A DNA stretch of 64,000 nucleotides, taken from Parapristionchus giblindavisi (lineage: Eukaryota; Nematoda; Chromadorea; Rhabditida; Diplogasteridae). This document shows, piece by piece, positions 12,001-24,655 of this stretch. A model generated the notes under the pieces. That model was not told the origin of the DNA. It searched no databases and was given only the letters and a program-made list of their open reading frames with translations. The first letter of the stretch is position 1, and every line of letters begins with the position of its first letter. Location of the stretch: positions 62,001 through 126,000 of the forward strand of contig CALSFV010000433.1 of assembly GCA_943737045.1 (NCBI GenBank), read 5' to 3'. The translations under genes were made by a program, and so were the position numbers.

Positions 12001-15000
12001 GCCTCTTGCTTCTGAGTGATTCCCTGGTCGAATCTGGGCTAGCCCCTTGCTTCTGAGTGATTCCCTGGTCGAATCTGGGCTAGCCCCTTGCTTCTGAGTG
12101 ATTCCCTGGTCGAATCTGGGTTAGCCTCTTGCTTCTGAGTGATTCCCTGGTCGAATCTGGGGTAGCCCCTTGCTTCTGAGTGATTCCCTGGTCGAATCTG
12201 GGGTAGCCCCTTGCTTCTGAGTGATACCCTGGTCGAATCTGGGCTAGCCCCTTGCTTCTGAGTGATTCCCTGGTCGAATCTGGGTTAGCCTCTTGCTTCT
12301 GAGTGATTCCCTGGTCGAATCTGGGGTAGCCCCTTGCTTCTGAGTGATTCCCTGGTCGAATCTGGGGTAGCCCCTTGCTTCTGAGTGATACCCTGGTCGA
12401 ATCTGGGCTAGCCCCTTGCTTCTGAGTGATTCCGTGGTCGAATCTGGGCTAGCCCCTTGCTTCTGAGTGATACCCTGGTCGAATCTGGGCTAGCCCCTTG
12501 CTTCTGAGTGATTTAATGGTCGAATCTGGGTTAGCCTCTTGCTTCTGAGTGATTCCCTGGTCGAATCTGGGGTAGCCCCTGGCTTCTGAGTGATTCCCTG
12601 GTCGAATCTGGGCTAGCCCCTTGCTTATGAGTGATACCCTGGTCGAATCTGGGCTAGCCCCTTGCTTCTGAGTGATTCCCTGGTCGAATCTGGGCTAGCC
12701 CCTTGCTTCTGAGCGATTCCCTGGTCGAATCTGGGCTAGCCCCTTGCTTCTGAGTGATTCCCTGGTCGAATCTGGGCTAGCCCCTTGCTTCTGAGTGATA
12801 CCCTGGTCGAATCTGGGCTAGCCCCTTGCTTCTGAGTGATTCCCTGGTCGAATCTGGGCTAGCCCCTTGCTTCTGAGTGATTCCCTGGTCGAATCTGGGC
12901 TAGCCCCTTGCTTCTGAGTGATTCCCTGGTCGAATCTGGTGTAACCCCTTGCTTCTGAGTGATACCCTGGTCGAATCTGGGCTAGCCCCTTGCTTCTGAG
13001 TGATTCCCTGGTCGAATCTGGGCTAGCCCCTTGCTTTTGAGTGATTCCCTGGTCGAATCTGGGCTAGCCCCTTGCTTCTGAGTGATTCCCTGGTCGAATC
13101 TGGGCTAGCCCCTTGCTTCTGAGTGATTCCCTGGTCGAATCTGGGCTAGCCCCTTGCTTCTGAGTGATTCCCTGGTCGAATCTGGGCTAGCCCCTTGCTT
13201 CTGAGTGATTCCCTGGTCGAATCTGGGCTAGCCCCTGGTCGAATCTGGGCTAGCCCCTTGCTTCTGAGTGATTCCCTGGTCGAATCTGGGCTAGCCCCTT
13301 GCTTCTGAGTGATTCCCTGGTCGAATCTGGGCTAGCCCCTTGCTTCTGAGTGATTCCCTGGTCGAATCTGGAGTAGCCCCTTGCTTCTGAGTGATACCCT
13401 GGTCGAATCTGGGCTAGCCCCTTGCTTCTGAGTGATTCCCTGGTCGAATCTGGGCTAGCCCCTTGCTTCTGAGTGATACCCTGGTCGAATCTGGGCTAGC
13501 CCCTTGCTTCTGAGTGATTCCCTGGTCGAATCTGGGTTAGCCTCTTGCTTCTGAGTGATTCCCTGGTCGAATCTGGGGTAGCCCCTTGCTTCTGAGTGAT
13601 TCCCTGGTCGAATCTGGGCTAGCCCCTTGCTTATGAGTGATACCCTGGTCGAATCTGGGCTAGCCCCTTGCTTCTGAGTGATTCCCTGGTCGAATCTGGG
13701 CTAGCCCCTTGCTTCTGAGCGATTCCCTGGTCGAACCTGGGCTAGCCCCTTGCTTCTGAGTGATTCCCTGGTCGAATCTGGGCTAGCCTCTTGCTTCTGA
13801 GTGATTCCCTGGTCGAATCTGGGCTAGCCTCTTGCTTCTGAGTGATTCCCTGGTCGAATCTGGGCTAGCCCCTTGCTTCTAAGTGATACCCTGGTCGAAT
13901 CTGGGCTAGCCCCTTGCTTCTGAGTGATTCCCTGGTCGAATCTGGGCTAGCCCCTTGCTTCTGAGTGATTCCCTGGTCGAATCTGGGCTAGCCCCTTGCT
14001 TCTGAGTGATTCCCTTATCGAATCTGGGCTAGCCCCTTGCTTCTGAGTGATTCCCTGGTCGAATCTGGGCTAGCCCCTTGCTTCTGAGTGATTCCCTGGT
14101 CGAATCTGGGGTAACCCCTTGCTTCTGAGTGATACCCTGGTCGAATCTGGGCTAGCCCCTTGCTTCTGAGTGATTCCCTGGTCGAATCTGGGCTAGCCCC
14201 TTGCTTTTGAGTGATTCCCTGGTCGAATCTGGGCTAGCCCCTTGCTTCTGAGTGATTCCCTGGTCGAATCTGGGCTAACCCCTTGCTTCTGAGTGATTCC
14301 CTGGTCGAATCTGGGCTAGCCCCTTGCTTCTGAGTGATTCCCTGGTCGAATCTGGGCTAGCCCCTGGTCGAATCTGGGCTAGCCCCTTGCTTCTGAGTGA
14401 TTCCCTGGTCGAATCTGGGCTAGCCCCTTGCTTCTGAGTGATTCCCTGGTCGAATCTGGGCTAGCCCCTTGCTTCTGAGTGATTCCCTGGTCGAATCTGG
14501 GCTAGCCCCTTGCTTTTGAGTGATTCCCTGGTCGAATCTGGGCTAGCCCCTTGCTTCTGAGTGATACCCTGGTCGAATCTGGGCTAGCCCCTTGCTTCTG
14601 AGTGATTCCCTGGTCGAATCTGGGCTAGCCCCTTGCTTCTGAGTGATTCCCTGGTCGAATCTGGGCTAGCCCCTTGCTTCTGAGTGATTCCCTGGTCGAA
14701 TCTGGGCTAGCCCCTGGTCGAATCTGGGCTAGCCCCTTGCTTCTAAGTGATTCCCTGGTCGAATCTGGGCTAGCCCCTTGCTTCTGAGTGATTCCCTGGT
14801 CGAATCTGGGGTAGCCCCTTGCTTCTGAGTGATACCCTGGTCGAATCTGGGCTAGCCCCTTGCTTCTGAGTGATTCCCTGGTCGAATCTGGGCTAGCCCC
14901 TTGCTTCTGAGTGATTCCCTGGTCGAATCTGGGCTAGCCCCTTGCTTCTGAGTGATTCCCTGGTCGAATCTGGTGTAACCCCTTGCTTCTGAGTGATACC

Positions 15001-16299
15001 CTGGTCGAATCTGGGCTAGCCCCTTGCTTCTGAGTGATTCCCTGGTCGAATCTGGGCTAGCCCCTTGCTTTTGAGTGATTCCCTGGTCGAATCTGGGCTA
15101 GCCCCTTGCTTCTGAGTGATTCCCTGGTCGAATCTGGGCTAGCCCCTTGCTTCTGAGTGATTCCCTGGTCGAATCTGGGCTAGCCCCTTGCTTCTGAGTG
15201 ATTCCCTGGTCGAATCTGGGCTAGCCCCTTGCTTCTGAGTGATTCCCTGGTCGAATCTGGGCTAGCCCCTGGTCGAATCTGGGCTAGCCCCTTGCTTCTA
15301 AGTGATTCCCTGGTCGAATCTGGGCTAGCCCCTTGCTTCTGAGTGATTCCCTGGTCGAATCTGGGCTAGCCCCTTGCTTCTGAGTGATTCCCTGGTCGAA
15401 TCTGGGGTAGCCCCTTGCTTCTGAGTGATACCCTGGTCGAATCTGGGCTAGCCCCTTGCTTCTGAGTGATTCCCTGGTCGAATCTGGGCTAGCCCCTTGC
15501 TTCTGAGTGATTCCCTGGTCGAATCTGGGCTAGCCCCTTGCTTCTGAGTGATTCCCTGGTCGAATCTGGGCTAGCCCCTTGCTTCTGAGTGATTCCCTGG
15601 TCGAATCTGGGCTAGCCCCTTGCTTTTGAGTGATTCCCTGGTCGAATCTGGGCTAGCCCCTTGCTTCTGAGTGATTCCCTGGTCGAATCTGGGCTAACCC
15701 CTTGCTTCTGAGTGATTCCCTGGTCGAATCTGGGCTAGCCCCTTGCTTCTGAGTGATTCCCTGGTCGAATCTGGGCTAGCCCCTTGCTTCTGAGTGATTC
15801 CCTGGTCGAATCTGGGCTAGCCCCTGGTCGAATCTGGGCTAGCCCCTTGCTTCTGAGTGATTCCCTGGTCGAATCTGGGCTAGCCCCTTGCTTCTGAGTG
15901 ATTCCCTGGTCGAATCTGGGCTAGCCCCTTGCTTCTGAGTGATTCCCTGGTCGAATCTGGGGTAGCCCCTTGCTTCTGAGTGATTCCCTGGTCGAATCTG
16001 GGCTAGCCCCTTGCTTCTGAGTGATACCCTGGTCGAATCTGGGCTAGCCCCTTGCTTCTGAGTGATTCCCTGGTCGAATCTGGGCTAGCCCCTTGCTTCT
16101 GAGTGATTCCCTGGTCGAATCTGGGCTAGCCCCTTGCTTCTGAGTGATTCCCTGGTCGAATCTGGTGTAACCCCTTGCTTCTGAGTGATACCCTGGTCGA
16201 ATCTGGGCTAGCCCCTTGCTTCTGAGTGATTCCCTGGTCGAATCTGGGCTAGCCCCTTGCTTTTGAGTGATTCCCTGGTCGAATCTGGGCTAGCCCCTT

Positions 16300-19200
16300 G
16301 CTTCTGAGTGATTCCCTGGTCGAATCTGGGCTAGCCCCTTGCTTCTGAGTGATTCCCTGGTCGAATCTGGGGTAGCCCCTTGCTTCTGAGTGATACCCTG
16401 GTCGAATCTGGGCTAGCCCCTTGCTTCTGAGTGATTCCCTGGTCGAATCTGGGCTAGCCCCTTGCTTCTGAGTGATTCCCTGGTCGAATCTGGGCTAGCC
16501 CCTTGCTTCTGAGTGATTCCCTGGTCGAATCTGGTGTAACCCCTTGCTTCTGAGTGATACCCTGGTCGAATCTGGGCTAGCCCCTTGCTTCTGAGTGATT
16601 CCCTGGTCGAATCTGGGCTAGCCCCTTGCTTTTGAGTGATTCCCTGGTCGAATCTGGGCTAGCCCCTTGCTTCTGAGTGATTCCCTGGTCGAATCTGGGC
16701 TAGCCCCTTGCTTCTGAGTGATTCCCTGGTCGAATCTGGGCTAGCCCCTTGCTTCTGAGTGATTCCCTGGTCGAATCTGGGCTAGCCCCTTGCTTCTGAG
16801 TGATTCCCTGGTCGAATCTGGGCTAGCCCCTGGTCGAATCTGGGCTAGCCCCTTGCTTCTAAGTGATTCCCTGGTCGAATCTGGGCTAGCCCCTTGCTTC
16901 TGAGTGATTCCCTGGTCGAATCTGGGCTAGCCCCTTGCTTCTGAGTGATTCCCTGGTCGAATCTGGGGTAGCCCCTTGCTTCTGAGTGATACCCTGGTCG
17001 AATCTGGGCTAGCCCCTTGCTTCTGAGTGATTCCCTGGTCGAATCTGGGCTAGCCCCTTGCTTCTGAGTGATTCCCTGGTCGAATCTGGTGTAACCCCTT
17101 GCTTCTGAGTGATACCCTGGTCGAATCTGGGCTAGCCCCTTGCTTCTGAGTGATTCCCTGGTCGAATCTGGGCTAGCCCCTTGCTTTTGAGTGATTCCCT
17201 GGTCGAATCTGGGCTAGCCCCTTGCTTCTGAGTGATTCCCTGGTCGAATCTGGGCTAGCCCCTTGCTTCTGAGTGATTCCCTGGTCGAATCTGGGCTAGC
17301 CCCTTGCTTCTGAGTGATTCCCTGGTCGAATCTGGGCTAGCCCCTTGCTTCTGAGTGATTCCCTGGTCGAATCTGGGCTAGCCCCTTGCTTCTGAGTGAT
17401 TCCCTGGTCGAATCTGGTGTAACCCCTTGCTTCTGAGTGATACCCTGGTCGAATCTGGGCTAGCCCCTTGCTTCTGAGTGATTCCCTGGTCGAATCTGGG
17501 CTAGCCCCTTGCTTTTGAGTGATTCCCTGGTCGAATCTGGGCTAGCCCCTTGCTTCTGAGTGATTCCCTGGTCGAATCTGGGCTAGCCCCTTGCTTCTGA
17601 GTGATTCCCTGGTCGAATCTGGGCTAGCCCCTTGCTTCTGAGTGATTCCCTGGTCGAATCTGGGCTAGCCCCTTGCTTCTGAGTGATTCCCTGGTCGAAT
17701 CTGGGCTAGCCCCTTGCTTCTGAGTGATTCCCTGGTCGAATCTGGTGTAACCCCTTGCTTCTGAGTGATACCCTGGTCGAATCTGGGCTAGCCCCTTGCT
17801 TCTGAGTGATTCCCTGGTCGAATCTGGGCTAGCCCCTTGCTTTTGAGTGATTCCCTGGTCGAATCTGGGCTAGCCCCTTGCTTCTGAGTGATTCCCTGGT
17901 CGAATCTGGGCTAGCCCCTTGCTTCTGAGTGATTCCCTGGTCGAATCTGGGCTAGCCCCTTGCTTCTGAGTGATTCCCTGGTCGAATCTGGGCTAGCCCC
18001 TTGCTTCTGAGTGATTCCCTGGTCGAATCTGGGCTAGCCCCTTGCTTCTAAGTGATTCCCTGGTCGAATCTGGGCTAGCCCCTTGCTTCTGAGTGATTCC
18101 CTGGTCGAATCTGGGCTAGCCCCTTGCTTCTGAGTGATTCCCTGGTCGAATCTGGGGTAGCCCCTTGCTTCTGAGTGATACCCTGGTCGAATCTGGGCTA
18201 GCCCCTTGCTTCTGAGTGATTCCCTGGTCGAATCTGGGCTAGCCCCTTGCTTCTGAGTGATACCCTGGTCGAATCTGGGCTAGCCCCTTGCTTCTGAGTG
18301 ATTCCCTGGTCGAATCTGGGTTAGCCTCTTGCTTCTGAGTGATTCCCTGGTCGAATCTGGGGTAGCCCCTTGCTTCTGAGTGATTCCCTGGTCGAATCTG
18401 GGCTAGCCCCTTGCTTATGAGTGATACCCTGGTCGAATCTGGGCTAGCCCCTTGCTTCTGAGTGATTCCCTGGTCGAATCTGGGCTAGCCCCTTGCTTCT
18501 GAGCGATTCCCTGGTCGAACCTGGGCTAGCCCCTTGCTTCTGAGTGATTCCCTGGTCGAATCTGGGCTAGCCTCTTGCTTCTGAGTGATTCCCTGGTCGA
18601 ATCTGGGCTAGCCTCTTGCTTCTGAGTGATTCCCTGGTCGAATCTGGGCTAGCCCCTTGCTTCTAAGTGATTCCCTGGTCGAATCTGGGCTAGCCCCTTG
18701 CTTCTGAGTGATTCCCTGGTCGAATCTGGGCTAGCCCCTTGCTTCTGAGTGATTCCCTGGTCGAATCTGGGCTAGCCCCTTGCTTCTGAGTGATTCCCTG
18801 GTCGAATCTGGGCTAGCCCCTTGCTTCTGAGTGATTCCCTGGTCGAACCTGGGCTAGCCCCTTGCTTCTGAGTGATTCCCTGGTCGAATCTGGGCTAGCC
18901 TCTTGCTTCTGAGTGATTCCCTGGTCGAATCTGGGCTAGCCTCTTGCTTCTGAGTGATTCCCTGGTCGAATCTGGGCTAGCCCCTTGCTTCTAAGTGATA
19001 CCCTGGTCGAATCTGGGCTAGCCTCTTGCTTCTGAGTGATTCCCTGGTCGAATCTGGGCTAGCCCCTTGCTTCTGAATGATTCCCTGGTCGAATCTGGGC
19101 TAGCCTCTTGCTTCTGAGTGATTCCCTGGTCGAATCTGGGCTAGCCTCTTGCTTCTGAGTGATTCCCTGGTCGAATCTGGGGTAGCCCCTTGCTTCTGAG

Positions 19201-22200
19201 TGATTCCCTGGTCGAATCTGGGCTAGCCCCTTGCTTCTGAGTGATTCCCTGGTCGAATCTGGGCTAGCCCCTTGCTTCTGAGTGATTCCCTGGTCGAATC
19301 TGGGGTAGCCCCTTGCTTCTGAGTGATTCCCTGGTCGAATCTGGGCTAGCCCCTTGCTTCTGAGCGATTCCCTGGTCGAATCTGGGCTAGCCCCTTGCTT
19401 CTGAGTGAATCCCTGGTCGAATCTGGGCTAGCCCCTTGCTTCTGAGTGATACCCTGGTCGAATCTGGGCTAGCCCCTTGCTTCTGAGTGATTCCCTGGTC
19501 GAATCTGGGCTAGCCCCTTGCTTCTGAGTGATTCCCTGGTCGAATCTGGGCTAGCCCCTTGCTTCTGAGTGATTCCCTGGTCGAATCTGGGGTAACCCCT
19601 TGCTTCTGAGTGATACCCTGGTCGAATCTGGGCTAGCCCCTTGCTTCTGAGTAATTCCCTGGTCGAATCTGGGCTAGCCCCTTGCTTTTGAGTGATTCCC
19701 TGGTCGAATCTGGGCTAGCCCCTTGCTTCTGAGTGATTCCCTGGTCGAATCTGGGCTAACCCCTTGCTTCTGAGTGATTCCCTGGTCGAATCTGGGCTAG
19801 CCCCTTGCTTCTGAGTGATTCCCTGGTCGAATCTGGGCTAGCCCCTTGCTTCTGAGTGATTCCCTGGTCGAATCTGGGCTAGCCCCTGGTCGAATCTGGG
19901 CTAGCCCCTTGCTTCTGAGTGATTCCCTGGTCGAATCTGGGCTAGCCCCTTGCTTCTGAGTGATTCCCTGGTCGAATCTGGGCTAGCCCCTTGCTTCTGA
20001 GTGATTCCCTGGTCGAATCTGGGGTAGCCCCTTGCTTCTGAGTGATACCCTGGTCGAATCTGGGCTAGCCCCTTGCTTCTGAGTGATTCCCTGGTCGAAT
20101 CTGGGCTAGCCCCTTGCTTCTGAGTGATACCCTGGTCGAATCTGGGCTAGCCCCTTGCTTCTGAGTGATTCCCTGGTCGAATCTGGGTTAGCCTCTTGCT
20201 TCTGAGTGATTCCCTGGTCGAATCTGGGGTAGCCCCTTGCTTCTGAGTGATTCCCTGGTCGAATCTGGGCTAGCCCCTTGCTTCTGAGTGATTCCCTGGT
20301 CGAATCTGGGCTAGCCCCTTGCTTTTGAGTGATTCCCTGGTCGAATCTGGGCTAGCCCCTTGCTTCTGAGTGATTCCCTGGTCGAATCTGGGCTAGCCCC
20401 TTGCTTCTGAGTGATTCCCTGGTCGAATCTGGGCTAGCCCCTTGCTTCTGAGTGATTCCCTGGTCGAATCTGGGCTAGCCCCTTGCTTCTGAGTGATTCC
20501 CTGGTCGAATCTGGGGTAGCCCCTTGCTTCTGAGTGATACCCTGGTCGAATCTGGGCTAGCCCCTTGCTTCTGAGTGATTCCCTGGTCGAATCTGGGCTA
20601 GCCCCTTGCTTCTGAGTGATTCCCTGGTCGAATCTGGGCTAGCCCCTTGCTTCTGAGTGATTCCCTGGTCGAATCTGGTGTAACCCCTTGCTTCTGAGTG
20701 ATACCCTGGTCGAATCTGGGCTAGCCCCTTGCTTCTGAGTGATTCCCTGGTCGAATCTGGGCTAGCCCCTTGCTTTTGAGTGATTCCCTGGTCGAATCTG
20801 GGCTAGCCCCTTGCTTCTGAGTGATTCCCTGGTCGAATCTGGGCTAGCCCCTTGCTTCTGAGTGATTCCCTGGTCGAATCTGGGCTAGCCCCTTGCTTCT
20901 GAGTGATTCCCTGGTCGAATCTGGGCTAGCCCCTTGCTTCTGAGTGATTCCCTGGTCGAATCTGGGCTAGCCCCTGGTCGAATCTGGGCTAGCCCCTTGC
21001 TTCTAAGTGATTCCCTGGTCGAATCTGGGCTAGCCCCTTGCTTCTGAGTGATTCCCTGGTCGAATCTGGGCTAGCCCCTTGCTTCTGAGTGATTCCCTGG
21101 TCGAATCTGGGGTAGCCCCTTGCTTCTGAGTGATACCCTGGTCGAATCTGGGCTAGCCCCTTGCTTCTGAGTGATTCCCTGGTCGAATCTGGGCTAGCCC
21201 CTTGCTTCTGAGTGATTCCCTGGTCGAATCTGGTGTAACCCCTTGCTTCTGAGTGATACCCTGGTCGAATCTGGGCTAGCCCCTTGCTTCTGAGTGATTC
21301 CCTGGTCGAATCTGGGCTAGCCCCTTGCTTTTGAGTGATTCCCTGGTCGAATCTGGGCTAGCCCCTTGCTTCTGAGTGATTCCCTGGTCGAATCTGGGCT
21401 AGCCCCTTGCTTCTGAGTGATTCCCTGGTCGAATCTGGGCTAGCCCCTTGCTTCTGAGTGATTCCCTGGTCGAATCTGGGCTAGCCCCTTGCTTCTGAGT
21501 GATTCCCTGGTCGAATCTGGGCTAGCCCCTTGCTTCTGAGTGATTCCCTGGTCGAATCTGGTGTAACCCCTTGCTTCTGAGTGATACCCTGGTCGAATCT
21601 GGGCTAGCCCCTTGCTTCTGAGTGATTCCCTGGTCGAATCTGGGCTAGCCCCTTGCTTTTGAGTGATTCCCTGGTCGAATCTGGGCTAGCCCCTTGCTTC
21701 TGAGTGATTCCCTGGTCGAATCTGGGCTAGCCCCTTGCTTCTGAGTGATTCCCTGGTCGAATCTGGGCTAGCCCCTTGCTTCTGAGTGATTCCCTGGTCG
21801 AATCTGGGCTAGCCCCTTGCTTCTGAGTGATTCCCTGGTCGAATCTGGGCTAGCCCCTTGCTTCTGAGTGATTCCCTGGTCGAATCTGGTGTAACCCCTT
21901 GCTTCTGAGTGATACCCTGGTCGAATCTGGGCTAGCCCCTTGCTTCTGAGTGATTCCCTGGTCGAATCTGGGCTAGCCCCTTGCTTTTGAGTGATTCCCT
22001 GGTCGAATCTGGGCTAGCCCCTTGCTTCTGAGTGATTCCCTGGTCGAATCTGGGCTAGCCCCTTGCTTCTGAGTGATTCCCTGGTCGAATCTGGGCTAGC
22101 CCCTTGCTTCTGAGTGATTCCCTGGTCGAATCTGGGCTAGCCCCTTGCTTCTGAGTGATTCCCTGGTCGAATCTGGGCTAGCCCCTTGCTTCTAAGTGAT

Positions 22201-24655
22201 TCCCTGGTCGAATCTGGGCTAGCCCCTTGCTTCTGAGTGATTCCCTGGTCGAATCTGGGCTAGCCCCTTGCTTCTGAGTGATTCCCTGGTCGAATCTGGG
22301 GTAGCCCCTTGCTTCTGAGTGATACCCTGGTCGAATCTGGGCTAGCCCCTTGCTTCTGAGTGATTCCCTGGTCGAATCTGGGCTAGCCCCTTGCTTCTGA
22401 GTGATACCCTGGTCGAATCTGGGCTAGCCCCTTGCTTCTGAGTGATTCCCTGGTCGAATCTGGGTTAGCCTCTTGCTTCTGAGTGATTCCCTGGTCGAAT
22501 CTGGGGTAGCCCCTTGCTTCTGAGTGATTCCCTGGTCGAATCTGGGCTAGCCCCTTGCTTATGAGTGATACCCTGGTCGAATCTGGGCTAGCCCCTTGCT
22601 TCTGAGTGATTCCCTGGTCGAATCTGGGCTAGCCCCTTGCTTCTGAGCGATTCCCTGGTCGAACCTGGGCTAGCCCCTTGCTTCTGAGTGATTCCCTGGT
22701 CGAATCTGGGCTAGCCTCTTGCTTCTGAGTGATTCCCTGGTCGAATCTGGGCTAGCCTCTTGCTTCTGAGTGATTCCCTGGTCGAATCTGGGCTAGCCCC
22801 TTGCTTCTAAGTGATTCCCTGGTCGAATCTGGGCTAGCCCCTTGCTTCTGAGTGATTCCCTGGTCGAATCTGGGCTAGCCCCTTGCTTCTGAGTGATTCC
22901 CTGGTCGAATCTGGGCTAGCCCCTTGCTTCTGAGTGATTCCCTGGTCGAATCTGGGCTAGCCCCTTGCTTCTGAGTGATTCCCTGGTCGAACCTGGGCTA
23001 GCCCCTTGCTTCTGAGTGATTCCCTGGTCGAATCTGGGCTAGCCTCTTGCTTCTGAGTGATTCCCTGGTCGAATCTGGGCTAGCCTCTTGCTTCTGAGTG
23101 ATTCCCTGGTCGAATCTGGGCTAGCCCCTTGCTTCTAAGTGATACCCTGGTCGAATCTGGGCTAGCCTCTTGCTTCTGAGTGATTCCCTGGTCGAATCTG
23201 GGCTAGCCCCTTGCTTCTGAATGATTCCCTGGTCGAATCTGGGCTAGCCTCTTGCTTCTGAGTGATTCCCTGGTCGAATCTGGGCTAGCCTCTTGCTTCT
23301 GAGTGATTCCCTGGTCGAATCTGGGGTAGCCCCTTGCTTCTGAGTGATTCCCTGGTCGAATCTGGGCTAGCCCCTTGCTTCTGAGTGATTCCCTGGTCGA
23401 ATCTGGGCTAGCCCCTTGCTTCTGAGTGATTCCCTGGTCGAATCTGGGGTAGCCCCTTGCTTCTGAGTGATTCCCTGGTCGAATCTGGGCTAGCCCCTTG
23501 CTTCTGAGCGATTCCCTGGTCGAATCTGGGCTAGCCCCTTGCTTCTGAGTGAATCCCTGGTCGAATCTGGGCTAGCCCCTTGCTTCTGAGTGATACCCTG
23601 GTCGAATCTGGGCTAGCCCCTTGCTTCTGAGTGATTCCCTGGTCGAATCTGGGCTAGCCCCTTGCTTCTGAGTGATTCCCTGGTCGAATCTGGGCTAGCC
23701 CCTTGCTTCTGAGTGATTCCCTGGTCGAATCTGGGGTAACCCCTTGCTTCTGAGTGATACCCTGGTCGAATCTGGGCTAGCCCCTTGCTTCTGAGTAATT
23801 CCCTGGTCGAATCTGGGCTAGCCCCTTGCTTTTGAGTGATTCCCTGGTCGAATCTGGGCTAGCCCCTTGCTTCTGAGTGATTCCCTGGTCGAATCTGGGC
23901 TAACCCCTTGCTTCTGAGTGATTCCCTGGTCGAATCTGGGCTAGCCCCTTGCTTCTGAGTGATTCCCTGGTCGAATCTGGGCTAGCCCCTTGCTTCTGAG
24001 TGATTCCCTGGTCGAATCTGGGCTAGCCCCTGGTCGAATCTGGGCTAGCCCCTTGCTTCTGAGTGATTCCCTGGTCGAATCTGGGCTAGCCCCTTGCTTC
24101 TGAGTGATTCCCTGGTCGAATCTGGGCTAGCCCCTTGCTTCTGAGTGATTCCCTGGTCGAATCTGGGGTAGCCCCTTGCTTCTGAGTGATACCCTGGTCG
24201 AATCTGGGCTAGCCCCTTGCTTCTGAGTGATTCCCTGGTCGAATCTGGGCTAGCCCCTTGCTTCTGAGTGATACCCTGGTCGAATCTGGGCTAGCCCCTT
24301 GCTTCTGAGTGATTCCCTGGTCGAATCTGGGTTAGCCTCTTGCTTCTGAGTGATTCCCTGGTCGAATCTGGGGTAGCCCCTTGCTTCTGAGTGATTCCCT
24401 GGTCGAATCTGGGCTAGCCCCTTGCTTCTGAGTGATTCCCTGGTCGAATCTGGGCTAGCCCCTTGCTTTTGAGTGATTCCCTGGTCGAATCTGGGCTAGC
24501 CCCTTGCTTCTGAGTGATTCCCTGGTCGAATCTGGGCTAGCCCCTTGCTTCTGAGTGATTCCCTGGTCGAATCTGGGCTAGCCCCTTGCTTCTGAGTGAT
24601 TCCCTGGTCGAATCTGGGCTAGCCCCTTGCTTCTGAGTGATTCCCTGGTCGAATC
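16300..24655. repeat. Tandem 4,144-bp segmental duplication in the satellite
   Basis: Two adjacent blocks, roughly 16,300-20,500 and 20,500-24,655, match at an offset of 4,144 bp (100 full units plus two short units). Short units at 16809 and 19865 recur at 20953 and 24009. Private variants recur at the same offset: GTGAATCC at 19405 and 23549, GTAATTCC at 19651 and 23795, and TTCTAAGTG after the short units near 16,858 and 21,002. To the left, phase is lost by a two-unit difference near 16,260-16,370. To the right, the second copy diverges at about 24,655. The outer limits are approximate. Confidence 0.85.
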
